From NCBI GenBank assembly GCA_034008185.1, contig CM067086.1, positions 16,777,507-16,841,506 on the forward strand: a DNA stretch of 64,000 nt. The letters run 5' to 3'. The position numbers and the translations under genes are program-made. This document shows, one piece after another, positions 14,501 to 27,266 of this stretch. The notes under the pieces were generated by a model. The model ran no database searches and had not been told where the DNA came from. It worked only from the letters and a program-made list of their open reading frames with translations. The stretch is from Gorsachius magnificus. Lineage: Eukaryota; Chordata; Aves; Pelecaniformes; Ardeidae. Numbering within the stretch: position 1 is the stretch's first letter; every line of letters starts with the position of its first letter.

Positions 14501-14859
14501 GTCATTGCAGGGCAATAAAATGTTTAAAATGTTTTTATGTGGTACTATGTACGGTAACTAATGTGCATTTAGAAGGCTTGCTATGCCTTTATCAGGAACA
14601 GACAAAATGCAAGCCTTTTCTCTTCCTTGAGGCATTTTGGGTGAAAATGTTCTAGACCACTGCTAGAGAAACTTTTTTCTCTGTGTGCCACCACTGTATG
14701 TATAAATGAGCCCAAATAAGAAGCAGAGCATTCTTAGCAGGCAGCCAGTCGCTTAAATATTTCCCTTTTAACTGAGATCAGAAAGTTCAACTAGCTGAAA
14801 ATGCATTTCACAGTTTTTGAGGTTTTGTTTTTGTTTTTAAATAATAACATGGTAACACG
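5533..14859. other. Gene-free stretch
   Basis: No gene recognised. GC rises locally at about 7100-8000 and 8640-8940, where overlapping chance ORFs accumulate on both strands. There is an A-run at 8224-8240 and an AT-rich patch at about 8100-8116. One segment, 10499-10653, has strong exon-like splice signals but no recognised product. A G/GT tract sits near 14162-14180. Confidence 0.45.
8224..8240. repeat. Poly-A tract
   Basis: Run of 17 A. No retrocopied gene was recognised upstream of it. Confidence 0.85.
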
Positions 14860-14999
14860 AGTCCCCATCCCTGGAGGGATTTAGAAGCTGGGCAGATGAG
14901 GTGCTTAGGGACATGGTTTAGTGGTGGGACGGCAGGGTTAGGTTAACGGTTAGACTTGATGATCTTAAAGGTGTCTTTTCCAACCAAATGATTCTATGA
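14860..14999 (+). mobile_element. CR1 LINE fragment, 3' end
   Basis: A short 5'-truncated copy starting at GTCCCCATCCCTGGAGG and running through GAGGTGCTTAGGGACATGG and TTAGGTTAACGGTTAGACTT to the terminal ATTCTATGA. It belongs to the same subfamily as the copies at 16.9-17.3 and 27.0-27.3 kb. Confidence 0.92.
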
Positions 15000-16387
15000 C
15001 AGACAGTAGTGAAAGCCATTTCAGACAGAAACCTGCATGCAAACTGCAGATGACTTCTGAGGACCTCCTTTGACACTGCTCTTCATCTCTCCAAGTACTA
15101 AGACAGAGCAGTTCACTCCATAGTGTGCCAGTCATGTGAAAAGTAACATCTCTGCCAGCAAAGAACTTCAATATATGTGATCTCCCCTTGAAAGCGACGC
15201 CCCAGTTAAAGGATTGTTTGGTTTGGTTTTTTTAGATTCTGTGGTTCTCACCTGTTAGAATTAGACATTTAGATTAAAAAAACAAAACAAACCCTCAGAA
15301 AACAAATCAACTTAAACCAAATCTTTAAATGAACCAGTTTCAGTGTGGAGAAAGAGACTCTTTAAATACTTCATCTTTTTGAAAACCAAGGAAAAAAAAA
15401 CCAACACATCATTGAATCTTCAGACTGACGTTTATTTGCATTTATTTTTAAGTTAAAGCACTTCTTTCCCCCAAATATGTACCCAAAAAACAGTGCATGG
15501 GAGAGCCAGTTAATTGTTACTGCTTCAGGGAGCTTTAAATAAAAATACGGAGGCTGTTTCAATAATCGCATTTGCCCAGAATATATGGTTCTATTGTCTA
15601 TGTTTTGCATACTAAGTCCCAAGAAAGTTTCGATGGATGTGCGAAGAACAAGGTATTACAACTAATTTAACTGGAATTCCACTTTATTACAGTAGTTGCT
15701 TGAAACTATGGTTAGCCAACCAGGAACCATCATAAATTTTAAAAAAGTTTAATTGAACTCAATTATGTTTGTTGCTTCTCGGTGTATTTCCTTTTCTGAC
15801 AGATAAAATATATAGATACATATAAAATAAGTGTATGAGTGTTGTATCTATATATAGATATGCAAATATATCTGCGCACACCATTTAAATTTATGAAAGA
15901 GTTCTAATAAGTAATTAACATGTGAAAGTTACAATATATAATTATTACTGCCCAGGTAAAAGCTGTTACTGAAAGGTACTGGACGAGTCATTCTACACTG
16001 TAGTAACCTCCCAGGTGTGGTTTTGTGCTGTGATGACAGCCAGGTACCGTATAGGTAATGCATATCTGTGCCCATACTACTGACTGCTACCTCCCTTTCT
16101 GGCAATAAAGTTACCTAAAGATAGAAGTGGTTGCAGGCATCCAAACTGCACCCCAGGTTTAGACTCCCAGGCCTGTTTCTGGATGGACAATTTAGCTGCA
16201 AGCCTGCGATGGGAACCAAACAAATGATATCGCTGTATCTTCCTTCTCGTGCTTTCCACCTACAAAGAAGATAGTAAGAGTTGAAGGAAATCTTTCTTTT
16301 AAATAAGTCATGTGATTAACTTGAAGAAATTCACAGCCAATTTGTGAAGTGCTCAAAGATGGGGAGTGGGATGCAGGAGTAGGACAA

Positions 16388-16409
16388 AGCATAAGCCACG
16401 GCTTATGCT
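16388..16409. repeat. Perfect 10-bp inverted repeat with 2-nt spacer
   Basis: The arms AGCATAAGCC and GGCTTATGCT are exact reverse complements separated by AC. They could form a short hairpin in RNA or a small cruciform. No flanking gene or transposon explains it. Confidence 0.8.
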
Positions 16410-16743
16410 CTGCCGGCTGTTGTGCTTCTTGCCTTCCAGGTTAGCCCAGTGTTTTGCAAGCTGGAGCCCTTGGCTTTTTTGGAGATTAGAACTGAACTAA
16501 TGTAACTCTTGGAGTTATGCGTTCCCGAGCCTCCTTTGCCTACACCCAAAATCCAAGGATAACACAAATAACTTGTTCTCTCTCAGCCTGACTATTGGTT
16601 AAAGTCTGTCTTCTACACCTTCATGTGCTACTCTGCAATGAAGGGAAAGAGAGTTTGCACTTGAGTCTAAGAACAGTTTTTCGAATTTATCCATCAGTTG
16701 AAAGAATCATTATAGTTTGTGAACCTATTTAAATCTTGACTAG

Positions 16744-16766
16744 TTTTTTTTTTTTTTAAAAAAAAA
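16744..16766. repeat. T-run followed by A-run
   Basis: About 14 T directly followed by 9 A, a simple self-complementary tract about 90 bp before a CR1 copy. Confidence 0.85.
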
Positions 16767-16855
16767 CCCCACATTATGCACTATGCCAAGCAGAAAAGTC
16801 CATTTAAAGAAAACACAGTAATAAAAACCCTCCTGGGGGGATGAAGGCTGTTATA

Positions 16856-17311
16856 GAGGGCTGTCACGTCCGGAGGAGAGCAACAAAGCTGGTGAAGGGT
16901 CTGGAGCACAAGGCTGATGAGGAACAGCTGAGGGAACTGGGGGTGTTTAGTCTGGAGAAGAGGCTGAGGGGAGACCTTATTGCCCTTTACAGCTACCTGA
17001 AAGGAGGCTGTAGCTAGGTGAGGGTCGGCCTCTTCTGCCTGGTAATGGGTGATAGGACAAGGGGAAATGGTCTGAAGTTGCACCAGGGGAGGTTTAGATT
17101 AGACATTAGAAAAAATTTCTTCACAGAAACCATTGTCAGGCTCTGGAATGGGCTGCCCAGGGAAGTGGTCAAGTCCCCATCCCTGGAGGTATTTAGAAGA
17201 CTGGCAGATGAGGTGCTTAGAGACATGGTTTGGTGGTGGGATGGCAGGGTTAGGTTAACGGTTGGACTTGATGATCTTAAAGGTCTTTTCCAACCTAAAT
17301 GATTCTATGAC
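16856..17311 (+). mobile_element. CR1 LINE fragment with end of ORF2 and 3' UTR
   Basis: A 5'-truncated copy of about 455 bp. The plus strand shows the CR1 landmarks AACAAAGCTGGTGAAGGG, CTGGAGAAGAGGCTGAGG, TGATAGGACAAGGGGAAATG and CATCCCTGGAGGTATTTAG, ending at GATTCTATGA. A 94-codon frame inside it (17018-17302) reads [20 protein letters not shown] and then [10 protein letters not shown], the C-terminal end of CR1 reverse transcriptase. It is a dead fragment, not a host gene. Confidence 0.95.
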
Positions 17312-19940
17312 TTTCCAGTGATCTTGAATACAAAGAGTGAGGGAACATGGAGCAGCAGATGGTCTCAACAAGAGCTGATGAACTATGGTTTCCCCCTCCC
17401 CACCCCCCGCCCAGTCAGAAGCTTATACTATTCACCCAACCTTAGGGCAATTACTTAAAAAGATATTTAGCTCCCTGCTTAATCCTCCTCGGAGTATGTT
17501 TCTGTAGCTGAGGCTCTTGTGGGCAGGACTCAGCAAGGCTGAGCGTTAAGAGAGTTGCTTTGAGTTTCCCAGCTGCTTAGGGCAGGCAGCGTGGTGGCAG
17601 AGCAATGTACAGCAATGGTAGGTGGCAGCCAACCTAACGAGAGGGGCAGGCTGCTGATAAAGACGCGAAACCCAGCGTGGTGATGTGAAGCTGTACCGGT
17701 CGTTTCGCACATCCTCGCTCTCATGCCTGGCTGCAGAAAGCCCAGGCCCGCCCGAGGTGCCAACACACCAGTTTTATATCTTCAACTGATACGCAGGTGT
17801 CTTCCTTCTATATATATACTGGATGAAACCAGCTAGCTTTACTTATAGTTGGTTTCCTTCCTCCCCCCCAATTTTTTATCCTTACCAAACTTTCATCCTT
17901 TCAAGCCTTTCATGAGTCTTAGGTGCAAATAAAAAATGGCTTAAGAAAACAAAAGCTTTGCCCTGAAATTTGCAGTGTTACTGGTAAGCATACTTCAGTT
18001 CTGGCAAGATCCTTGGAGCAGGGACGGTCTCAATTTTTGGCAATGCCACTAGTGCTTCTATCATGCCAAATGTAATCCTCTGCTTTGAGCCTGAAGAAAT
18101 TTTCTTATAATAAATAACTTCTCAGAGAGGTGACACTGGCCTAAGTAACTCGGAGAGAAATCCAGTTTCTGCTGCTCCCTGGAATGTGGGAGCGCTGGCA
18201 CTCAGCCACCTCAGTGATGTGAGCTGTACAGAGGCTTATCTGAACTTTCCCTGGTGGAAAAAAATGCGCTGCTTTGCTCCTGTTTAATAAAATGTATGAT
18301 GTGAGATGTTCAGCAGTGCTATCAACTTGGATTGCATCTGAGGGAATAAGGACACATTCAAGTGGTAGGACTGTGCAGCTGCTGGGCCAGCACTTCAGAA
18401 ACACAAGAGCAAAGGACCAAACCTGCTCCCCAGCCATGCTCACACCACGCCTCTTGAGCCGATGTCTCGTCTTAAGCTGTTGAATAAACCTCCTGACTTC
18501 AGCCAGGTGGTTCTGAGCTCAAATACCTTGGTGCAGAAGAGTCCTGACTTCTTTGGGAGCTCCTATGGGGAAAGCGCCAGAGAGCACGTGCATGTGTGTG
18601 TTAGCATTGCGTGGGGTAAGGTAGAACAACACAGACCCACTGCCTGCCTTTCTGCAGCAACTCTGCTGCTTGCAAGCTGCAACAGGGAAGTTTTGTAAGG
18701 GCAATGAATGCCCTCCAGTGGCAGAAAATAGGGAAATAGATGGGTTCAGTTTTCCATAATTGTTACGGAATTGGTGTATATAGTTCAATTTCAATTCATG
18801 GATGCGTCCACTCACAGTGTAGTGGTGCAGTATTGGTGGGTGTCCTTCCTTCTGGTCTTGCAGTTCACAACAGCACGCAGCGAAGAGCTGAACCTCGGTT
18901 GAAACCTTTGGCAAGAGTTACTTTTATAAAAGGTAATGGGTATCAGGATGCTCTTACTAACAAACTCATGTCGGTGAAGGTCACGTAATCGGACTGTCCA
19001 GCTTCATGAGCTGCCTGTTGATATGGTTGTGTTTGCTGGAGCACGTACAGGAGGGGGGCACCCAGCATGCTGCAATAGCCAGGTGGAAGTGGGGAGAAGG
19101 GGAAACATGGGCTCTGAATGCGTGGATCTCTTGCGCAGCGAAGTTCTATGCAAGTGGTGGGGTTTTTTTCATGTGCTGTTTTTTGCTTTTTAAACAATGC
19201 TGTCATAATGTGTCCGGGCATATTTGTGGGTCAGAGACATTAAGGCATTTCTTGCTGGTTTATAATATGAAAATGTCCTTTAGAGGGCATCAAATATGCT
19301 GCAGCCTGTTTCCATGCTTGTCATGGAATAATCATCTCATAACAATGTGGGATGGAAAAGTGCTTGATCACTCCGCTTTCCAGATTCAGAGCAGGTTTAT
19401 AAACAAACAAGAAGCTTTTGTAACTATAAACCAAAACCCAGCGAAGGGCTTGAATAGCGCTGTAGTGCTGACCCCCCTGTGCCTGGCTGCCAAAGTGGCC
19501 CCCCAGCCTGCAGATACCTCCTGGTGGACTGCAGGGCTTGTGCATCAGGGCCAAAGAGTCGTGTGTGACCATGCGTGTGACCAAAAGTCTGTGATCCTTC
19601 AGTGGTATCTTAGGACAAACAATTATTCATGGGCCCATTAGAGAAAGCAAACCCATAAGCTGTTAGCGCCCTTGTTCCTGCGTCCCAGATTCAGGTATGG
19701 GAACGCATCAACCTGACCCTGCTGTTTGCTGCGACTGGGGGGGTCCTCATCCCATCTTGTAGCTTGTTTTGACAGCCGGGCACCTAGTGCGCAGCCTCCT
19801 CCCAATATAGCCTGGAAGAGGAAAATTGGCCTCAAGGACAGAGTCCTGCCCAGCATATTTTCACTCTGAGTTGCCCTGGAGTTTAAACATCTGAAAATCA
19901 TATTACCATCAGCATCTTTAAAAACAAAATTAAGCTGTGG

Positions 19941-19943
<3 letters not shown>

Positions 19944-19971
<28 letters not shown>
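19944..19971. repeat. Poly-T tract (28 T)
   Basis: A long T homopolymer. Read on the minus strand it is a poly-A run directly after AATAAA-like sequence, as in a retrocopy tail, but no parent gene is recognisable next to it. Confidence 0.85.
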
Positions 19972-22430
19972 ATTTTCCCATGTGAAGCACAGCCCTTACA
20001 AATATTTGGGAAATATCCACCTTGGAAAGGGCTGATGCTCATGTGGCTTTTCTCTCTGCTTGGCCTTTGCCATGGCCCAGTCTGTCCCCATGCTTGGTTG
20101 CTCTGTGGTGGGAAGACAGTGGTCTTCCCAAGGCCTTTGCAGCTGGCGTTGATAACTTGACCTTGTTATTTACAACACTTACAGTAAGTCTTCACTCGAA
20201 ACAAAAAGGCGATGCCCTGAGCTCTAAAGTAATATTTTTGGGTGATACAGAGGCTGCCCTTTTTGTAAAAGAGATTAAGCTGCACTGTGTGTACTGCATG
20301 AATATCGGCACAGGTAGAAGAAGTAATTTGTACTCTAAATGACCCTGGATGTTGTCTCTGGAAATACTGCTTTTCCGGAAGGACTTTTCTGGGTTCAGCA
20401 TCATTTGGTGATGGCCCAGGAAAGAGTGAGGTCAGAAACCATTGCAAGCAATAGTGCAGGACACGTAACTCCATTGTAAACAGTGGCTGGTTTGCTGTAT
20501 GAGCTTAGTACACGTTACTTAGCATTTCCCACATCTCCTTGGGTGCCTCTGTACAAGCAACTGTGTGGGGGCTTGCTGCTTAACCATGCATCGCTCCTGA
20601 GGATTGCACTTAACATATCTATGGGAAAGCAACTAATAGTGTTCGTGTTATTTACGTTAGTTCTCAAGTGTGCTGAGGTCTGCTTCCCTTCCTGACTGTG
20701 GCAGGTCATTGACTTTACGCTTCTTCAAATATTTTGCTCAGCTGAGCAAGCAAATGTAAAAAGACATTTTTTATTTTATTCTAGGAAATGCAATAATATA
20801 TTGGATTAAATTAAAGAATTGCCAGAGATATTAATTTAAAAGAACCGGTTATCCTTATTTTGATTTAAATGGCTTAGCAAAGTTGATGAAGATACTAAGA
20901 GTTGTATAGACCTAATCAGAGAAAAAAGAGGGGTATTTTAAGACTCATTTATTATTTCTTTTCCTTTTTTTATATTGAGACTAGTATTATGAACACTTAT
21001 AACACGTAAGTGTGTATGAACACATGTACTATTACTAGCAATTCAAGAGCAGAAGTGATCCTCAAAGAAAAACATATTTTTCTTCTTGCTTCAGATTGGT
21101 TTCCAAAGGCAATTTCCACCTTGATCTAAATTATATTTGTCTGCTGCTGAAGGCTTTCATGTTAGAAGTCAAAAAATGTTCTTCACAGGATGCTCTGACA
21201 GAGCTGATTCCATGCTTATGGGTTACAGCTGAACATCTCATTTTTCAAGCACATTATAACAGCCTGTTCATTCTGCACAACTCAAATAAACAAGTGCCCA
21301 AGAAGTAATTCATGTTGACTTTCCTGTTGAAAAATCATGTTCTCAAACTTCATCAGTCAATATTGCCTTGTGTGCGTTTGTGTGTATCGACAAGTTGTTG
21401 GGCGAGGAGGAAAACGTGAGCTCATGTTGACACAGTGTTACTCGGAGGAAAAAGTACATATCTGCCAGGAGAGTCGTCTTTAACAAGAGAAGTGGTGTTT
21501 GACACCTTTACTCATCTGAAATCCACCACTGCAGTTAATTTGTTCAAGCAGCAGATCTGCAGCTTCCTGGGAAGTCTTGCTGCGCCATCAGGCGGCTCTG
21601 GCCAGACTGGGTGAAGTGGTAAAAGTAGTAAAACCAGGAATCTTTGCCTTGTTTGACCCCAATAACCCTGTCTAGGGCCTGGCTCTGGTGGAGACACAGT
21701 GCAAAGCTTTCCGGTGGTGGCATCCCTGGAAGTCGCTTTGATTTTCGTTAGCACCACTGCCTCTGCTCCCGGCAGCCTGAGAGGGAGGATGCAGGCTCTG
21801 ACCATCAGCCGGACCAGGAGTCCCTTTGGCTTTAACCCTGTTGAGCCCCGTCTCCCAGAGTGAAGGGCTCCTCCTCTGGCATCGACCTCATGGTGATAGG
21901 GTTGTCCTCTCACAGATAACACCTATTGCTCGGGCAGCTGCACAGAGTTCCTGCGGCTGCCCCTGTATTCAAAAGGAGCATACATGCGTGTTCCCTGCAG
22001 TGGTGATCACTGGGATTAGTAAAGTCTAAGCGAGTTTTAGTGAGCATTTATCTGTGTATCTAGCCAGCTTCAGGGTCATGCTGGTACCCTGACGCCAAAG
22101 GTTATATTGGCCCAGAAAGGAACTGGAGTACATCCACACTCCTCTGCACGGCTCACCGATGTGTTCAAATTAATAGGGCAGCTGCAGCAACCTGGAGTTT
22201 TGAAAACAGGGGTTTTCATTCCTGGTTTAGTGCCTGCGCTTAACACTGTGATAGGCGTCTCACACAGCTTTGTGGCTTATGGTGCTTCACTTGCCCATTA
22301 CGGACCAGTGTTGTGGCCCTTGCACAACTCCTTGGGTTAGCATCTCTGGGCAAGAGCATGCAGGGGATCTCAACTGGTGAAAGAGGCCTTGCTGTTTGAT
22401 ATCTTTCCTGTCCTTAATTTCTTTTCTCTC

Positions 22431-22452
22431 TTTTTTTTTTTTTTTTTTTTTT
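22431..22452. repeat. Poly-T tract (22 T)
   Basis: T homopolymer preceded by a pyrimidine-rich stretch. No retrocopy recognised beside it. Confidence 0.85.
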
Positions 22453-24599
22453 AATATTCTGAAACATGCCCTGTGGAGGAAAGGAATCCATGAGCTCATG
22501 CCACTTCTGTGTTCAACAGCCCTTTCTGAGAGAACACTTTTCTCCCTCCAGAAGGGAGCAGTGACGGATGTGTTTATGAGTGAGGATGGTTGTGCATGGC
22601 AGCAGAGAATCTGAGCTCATCCTGTCTCTCCTTTCCTAAGCAAGAGCCTAAAAACACTGCCAAAATTGCTTGCTGCAAAACATAGAATAGGGCTTCTTGG
22701 CCACGTAAAAGCTGACTGGAGCTATGTCTCTGTTCAAAATGCTTTCAGATTTGTAGGCTGATGGCCTAAACGAAAATACTTGGAAGGAAAAAGGAGGCTT
22801 TCAAGGATTATTGGTTCTTTGCCTTACTCTGGACAAATAAACCTACGGATAAAGAGAGAATAAACGTGTTTACTCAAATGAGACATTTGATCTGATAGGG
22901 AGAGGCAGTTGCAGAGCCAAACTTGCCCTGTGTGCTGTCTAATCTCCAGGAGATGTGGGCTGCAGATCAGATCCATTAGTCAGTCCATAACCCTGGCAAA
23001 GCTGCCTGTAGAAGGCCAGAAAGGTCAGAGAAGGCTGTGGCAGCTCTTACTAATTCTTAGCCTGTGCTACGGGGATTTTTTTCAACTTGGATCCACGACT
23101 TGGAAACCCCATTTCTAATCTACCTAACCCAATACTCGTACACATGAGCTCACCAGCGTCTTCAGTGGCTCTGGGCTTTTGTGTGCCCTGCAGCGGGGAC
23201 CGGAGCTCTGCACGGCCGAAGGGCACCAAGGGCAGAGCAATGCCGAGATGGATGCCAGAGCCGCCCCCACTTTTAATGAGACAGTTAGGGCCTGAGGTGG
23301 GTTTATTCTCCCTGCTGGGGAGGCAGCGGCAGGCGTGGGTGACACTTTGAACTTCTGTATGGGTGTCTGGTGCAGCACCTGAGCCTGTCGGTGTGCAGCA
23401 AGCTGCTGGTTTTGGGCCCTGGGATGATGCTGGTACCAGTCCTCTCAGCTCTGGGGTGCTGGCATGGTGCTAGGAGTGCAGGCAAAAGTGGTCCTGAGCA
23501 TGCAGGGGAGCTGAACCTAGGAGAAGGTGCTGTGGGAGCTTTGAAGTCAAACAGTGGGGTGGGTGCGTCGCAAGTCTGGGTGCCCTCCTGTATGGGCAGA
23601 GGTGGGGAGGTTGTTAACCAAAGCTCTGGAGCGAGATGCTGAAGGTCTCTGGCGGATCCCGCTCTGGATGACACCTTGCAGGGTGTCACCTGGTGCATGT
23701 TTCTTGCAACTCCGTATGCTGGGCTGCAGCTCTCTGGGCACCACACAAAGTCACGTTTCTAACCATTGAACCCAGATTGCTGTGTTAGGTCCTGGGCTGT
23801 TTGACTTCAGACCTCACTTTCCCAGGATGGATAATGTTAAAAGTGGAGAGTTTGGTGAGGGGAATGTACGCCCATAATGTAGGAGATCATTCCTGAGGTA
23901 CTGAGCATTGGGTTTCAAAGGGAATATTTCAGTGCAGAGAAAGATATGTTGTTGTACTTGCTCATGGGAATAAATTGCACATGTAGAAAGGAAAGACTGA
24001 TTTCTTTGCTTCTCTTATGACTGGTCAGTTTGGAGCTTGAGTGCGGACTGGGGCTTCCTCAGACAGCTGATGCACGTGCAACATGTGCGGATGTTGTGTG
24101 TCCGGCTCGGCACAGTGCTCTCCCACAAGCAGGTGTATCTCCAAGTGGTGGTAGGCTTTTCATTCTTCTTTAGCTTTTTTTAGGCAATTTCCCATGAGGT
24201 CATCAATAGCACTTCTTATTCATGCTTTCTACAGTGGGCACTAGAGGCTTGTCCTGGTCTGGGCAGCCTTGGTCTCCCCGTGAAGGAAGGGAGTGCTCCT
24301 GCTGCTGGGAGCCGCAGCCTCTTGCCGATCATCACTGTCAGCAAGTGGTCCTGCAAAGAGCTTTTGATGCTAACTTGATTTAAAATCATAACGTTATAAT
24401 TAAACCAATCTGTATCCCTTCCTAACTTGGGCTTTTGCTGTCTCTGGACTCCATCCACTGCCACAGTATGCAGCAATGATAATGGGAGGGACACCAACCA
24501 TGAGGAGGATCCTAGGCCAGAAACCCTGCAGAGAGCTGTGCAGGACAACCCGCTCCTGAAACGCAGCTCCGCTCATCATTAGCTACCCCAAAGTAATTT

Positions 24600-24972
24600 T
24601 CACAGAATCACAGAATGGCAGGGGTTGGAAGGGACCTCAGGAGATCACCTAGTCCAACCTTCCTGCTAAAGCAGGTTCTCCTAGAGCAGGTTACACAGGA
24701 CATTGGCCAGGCGGGCTTTGAATATCTCCAGAGAAGGAGACTCCACAACCCCCCTGGGCAGCCTGTTCCAGTGCTCTGTCACCCTCAGAGTAAAGAAGTT
24801 CTTCCTTATATTCAACTGAAACCTCTTACGTTTCAGTTTGTGACTATTGCCCCTCGTCCTGTTGCTGGACACCACTGACAAGAGTCTGGCTCCATCCTCA
24901 TGACATCCACCCTTGAGATATTTGTGTGTGTTGATGAGATCCCCTCTCAGTCTTCTCTTCTTCAGGCTAATT
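24600..24972 (-). mobile_element. CR1 LINE fragment, inverted
   Basis: It starts with the reversed CR1 tail (TCACAGAATCACAGAATGGC, then GGTTGGAAGGGACCTCAGGA) and runs into ORF2. The minus strand encodes [20 protein letters not shown] followed by [14 protein letters not shown], the reverse-transcriptase C-terminus. Motifs such as CTTCTTCAGGCTAAT mark the truncated far edge. It is a different subfamily from the three plus-strand young copies, since its tail lacks the TTAGGTTAACGG block. Confidence 0.95.
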
Positions 24973-27012
24973 TTGCAGTTTCTTTGACTTAAACATGTCC
25001 TTGCGATGGCAGCCGATGCCAGTAGGGTCGCTCACCTGTGGAAGGCAGGATCCTGCGAGCACCCTGGGAGCCGCGTTGCTGCCCGTGCGCCTGGGTGGCT
25101 GCCGGGACGACCCCCCACACTGCGTGGCGTTCGGCTCTAGGGCTCTGCAGAGGGTACGTACGTCAGCAGCCAGGTAAACCGTCCCTTCCCCAGTGATACG
25201 GCCATAAATGGAAAGGCCTGAAGGGAATGCAACGAATCTGTCCTAAATTTTGCTTGTTTCCCTGAGATGTCCAGGGTCTCTCTGTGAGGGTACTGCTGGC
25301 AAGCCAGGGGACGGTGAAGGTTTCCCCCCCGCTCCCTGAACTACTTTCAACAGTAACATAGAAAACATCAGGGACAATCACCCAGCTGGGAACGTTAGTA
25401 TTAAGTGGAAAACTTTCAGCGGGCTTTTCAGCTCCTTGGCACAGTAATGTGATAAATCATTGGTAAAGTGCTTTTCCAGCAGACGTGGCTGTACAATGTG
25501 CGATGTGTCTGACAGCAAACATCTGTCTGGGCTGCAGCAACAACATGGCCTGGTTTTCCTATCGTATTGGTTTATCTTACTCATCTGTTAGAGATGACAT
25601 TCCCTGAACCCTGGCTTCCCCACAGCTGCTCTGCTTCCCAGCTGAGCACCCTCCAGCCCATATGCTGCAGCAGTTGCTGGTCTGCTGCTGAAAGAGCCAC
25701 TGGCCGGGGCTGGCACACGGCTTCCAGCCTCAGGGGGGATTTGAAGATCAAGCCGTAGTTATGAGAATTTAACTTGGCTCAATTTGAATTGGGTTGCAGG
25801 TTGCATCCAAAAAAGAAACGGGGCTTAACTGTCTCTCTCGGGCTGGGCTAAAGCTGTAATCTCATCAGCCATACTTATTCTTGCTGGACCTTAGTGGACC
25901 TCTCACAAGACATTTATCTCATCATGTTTCCACAAATTTCAGCTGAATTCCCATAAAAGCTACTGAACACCCAATACCCAAGGCCCCTGTTTAACCACGG
26001 GCATAGTCCTGCACATTAACATGGGGCATTCCCTTGGTTCCCATACAAAGAAGTTGGCTTTGTGCTTCAGCTTGTATTTGTATCACTGCTGCTGTGAGGT
26101 TGCAAACGCTGAGGTCAGGGAAAGAAATTCAAACAACCAAGTGGAAATTTGCTAGGCTAGTTAAATCCCACCGAGTGGGACAGGAGCTCTTAACACAACC
26201 AGTGTAGCCAGAATCGGACTCTGAAATATGTGGGGTTACCCCTCCACTGCATCTTCTTACTCAAAAAGACTTGATCTAACTGGAAAAAAAAAAAGTCAGA
26301 GGTAAATCCTTATCTCTGGAGATGAGTGAAGTGCACTAGAGGAGGTGGTTTTGCCCATTGACACCAATGGTTCCTTTAGCTTTGATAGCTACTCGTTGTG
26401 AAAAAACAAATTATGCTTTTTAAATTAATAACAATGGGAATAACGGCAATGGGTAAAAAGTAAATAGTACATAAGGCATATAAATTACGAATAACAATAT
26501 CCAAAGTTAAAGAATGTAGCAGATCGCATGCCTCTGGGCAAAGGGACGATGTTGTGAAGGTAGGGGAGCAATGAACTCAAGGAGAAGCTGCAAATAGAAG
26601 GCACAAAACGGCCTCCAGTTCCTTGCAGGGCAGGCCTGTAAAAGAACCGCCACCACGTGGTGTAGGGAAATGCAAAAGGACGAGGAAAGGCTCTTTCTAA
26701 ATCTTCGCAGTTGCCAAAAAATTTTTTTAAAAAATCACATGATCTGGCTGTGTAGCATTTGTTTTTCTTGGTAATCTTGAAGAGGAGCCAAGAAATGAAC
26801 GGGTAGGGTTTTTGCCCTACCTACCCCAGACCAGCATGTTTGTTTGTGAATGTGAAAACAAAGTTGCAAGGGAGCAGCTTGGGAAAACTTAACTGCGAAC
26901 AGGGCATTGAAGACGGCAAAGGACTGGAAGACAGCTATGGACTTGGGTGGTGGGAAGCAAGAGTTGTGCCCAGTTGGCTTCCAGCCGTGCTATAGGGAGT
27001 TAACCAGCTTCT
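24973..27012. other. Gene-free stretch with a CpG-rich patch
   Basis: No gene recognised. The first ~200 bp (25005-25175) are unusually CpG-rich for this window, and the rest is ordinary AT-rich sequence. Confidence 0.5.
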
Positions 27013-27266
27013 CAGTCTGAAATTGCACCAGGACAGGTTTAGGCTGGACATTAGGAAAAATGTCTTCACAGAAAGGGTTGTCAGGCACTGGAACGGGCTG
27101 CCCAGGGAAGTGGTCAAGTCCCCATCCCTGGAGGTCTTTAAAAGAAGTATAGATGAGGTGCTTAGGGACATGGTTTAGTGGTGGGATGGCAGGGTTAGGT
27201 TAACGGTTGGACTTGATGATCTTAAAGGTCTTTTCCAACCTAAACGATTCTGTGATTCTATGATTC
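27013..27266 (+). mobile_element. CR1 LINE fragment, 3' end
   Basis: A 5'-truncated copy beginning near TCTGAAATTGCACCAGGACA and continuing through GGACATTAGGAAAAATGTC, CACTGGAACGGGCTGCCCAG, CATCCCTGGAGGTCTTTAAA and TTAGGTTAACGGTTGGACTT, to a terminal GATTCTGTGATTCTATGATT repeat. Its tail is nearly the same as that of the copies at 14.9 and 17.2 kb. Confidence 0.95.

Larger units (their letters stand above)
15000..16855. other. Gene-free stretch
   Basis: AT-rich, no gene recognised. It contains a TATA/TATC-rich patch near 15800-15875, a perfect 10-bp inverted repeat at 16388-16409 and a T-run followed by an A-run at 16744-16766. Confidence 0.5.
17312..24599. other. Gene-free stretch
   Basis: No gene recognised. 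It has long poly-T tracts at 19944-19971 and 22431-22452 and a GC-rich section around 23150-23700 with overlapping chance ORFs. A 211-codon plus-strand ORF (19006-19641) has no recognisable motif, and none of its edges looks like a convincing exon. Confidence 0.45.

Noticed and set aside
17018..17302. 94-codon ORF as a host gene
   Set aside because: It matches the C-terminal end of CR1 reverse transcriptase inside a truncated LINE copy.
19006..19641. 211-codon plus-strand ORF
   Set aside because: No domain, no repeated motif and no exon-like boundaries. Cys/Trp-rich composition looks like translated noncoding DNA.
19638..20042. Minus-strand ORF with a poly-Lys run
   Set aside because: The Lys run is the translated poly-T tract. 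No homology recognised.
24681..24881. 66-codon minus-strand ORF as a host gene
   Set aside because: Same CR1 reverse-transcriptase C-terminus ([20 protein letters not shown]), in the inverted CR1 fragment.
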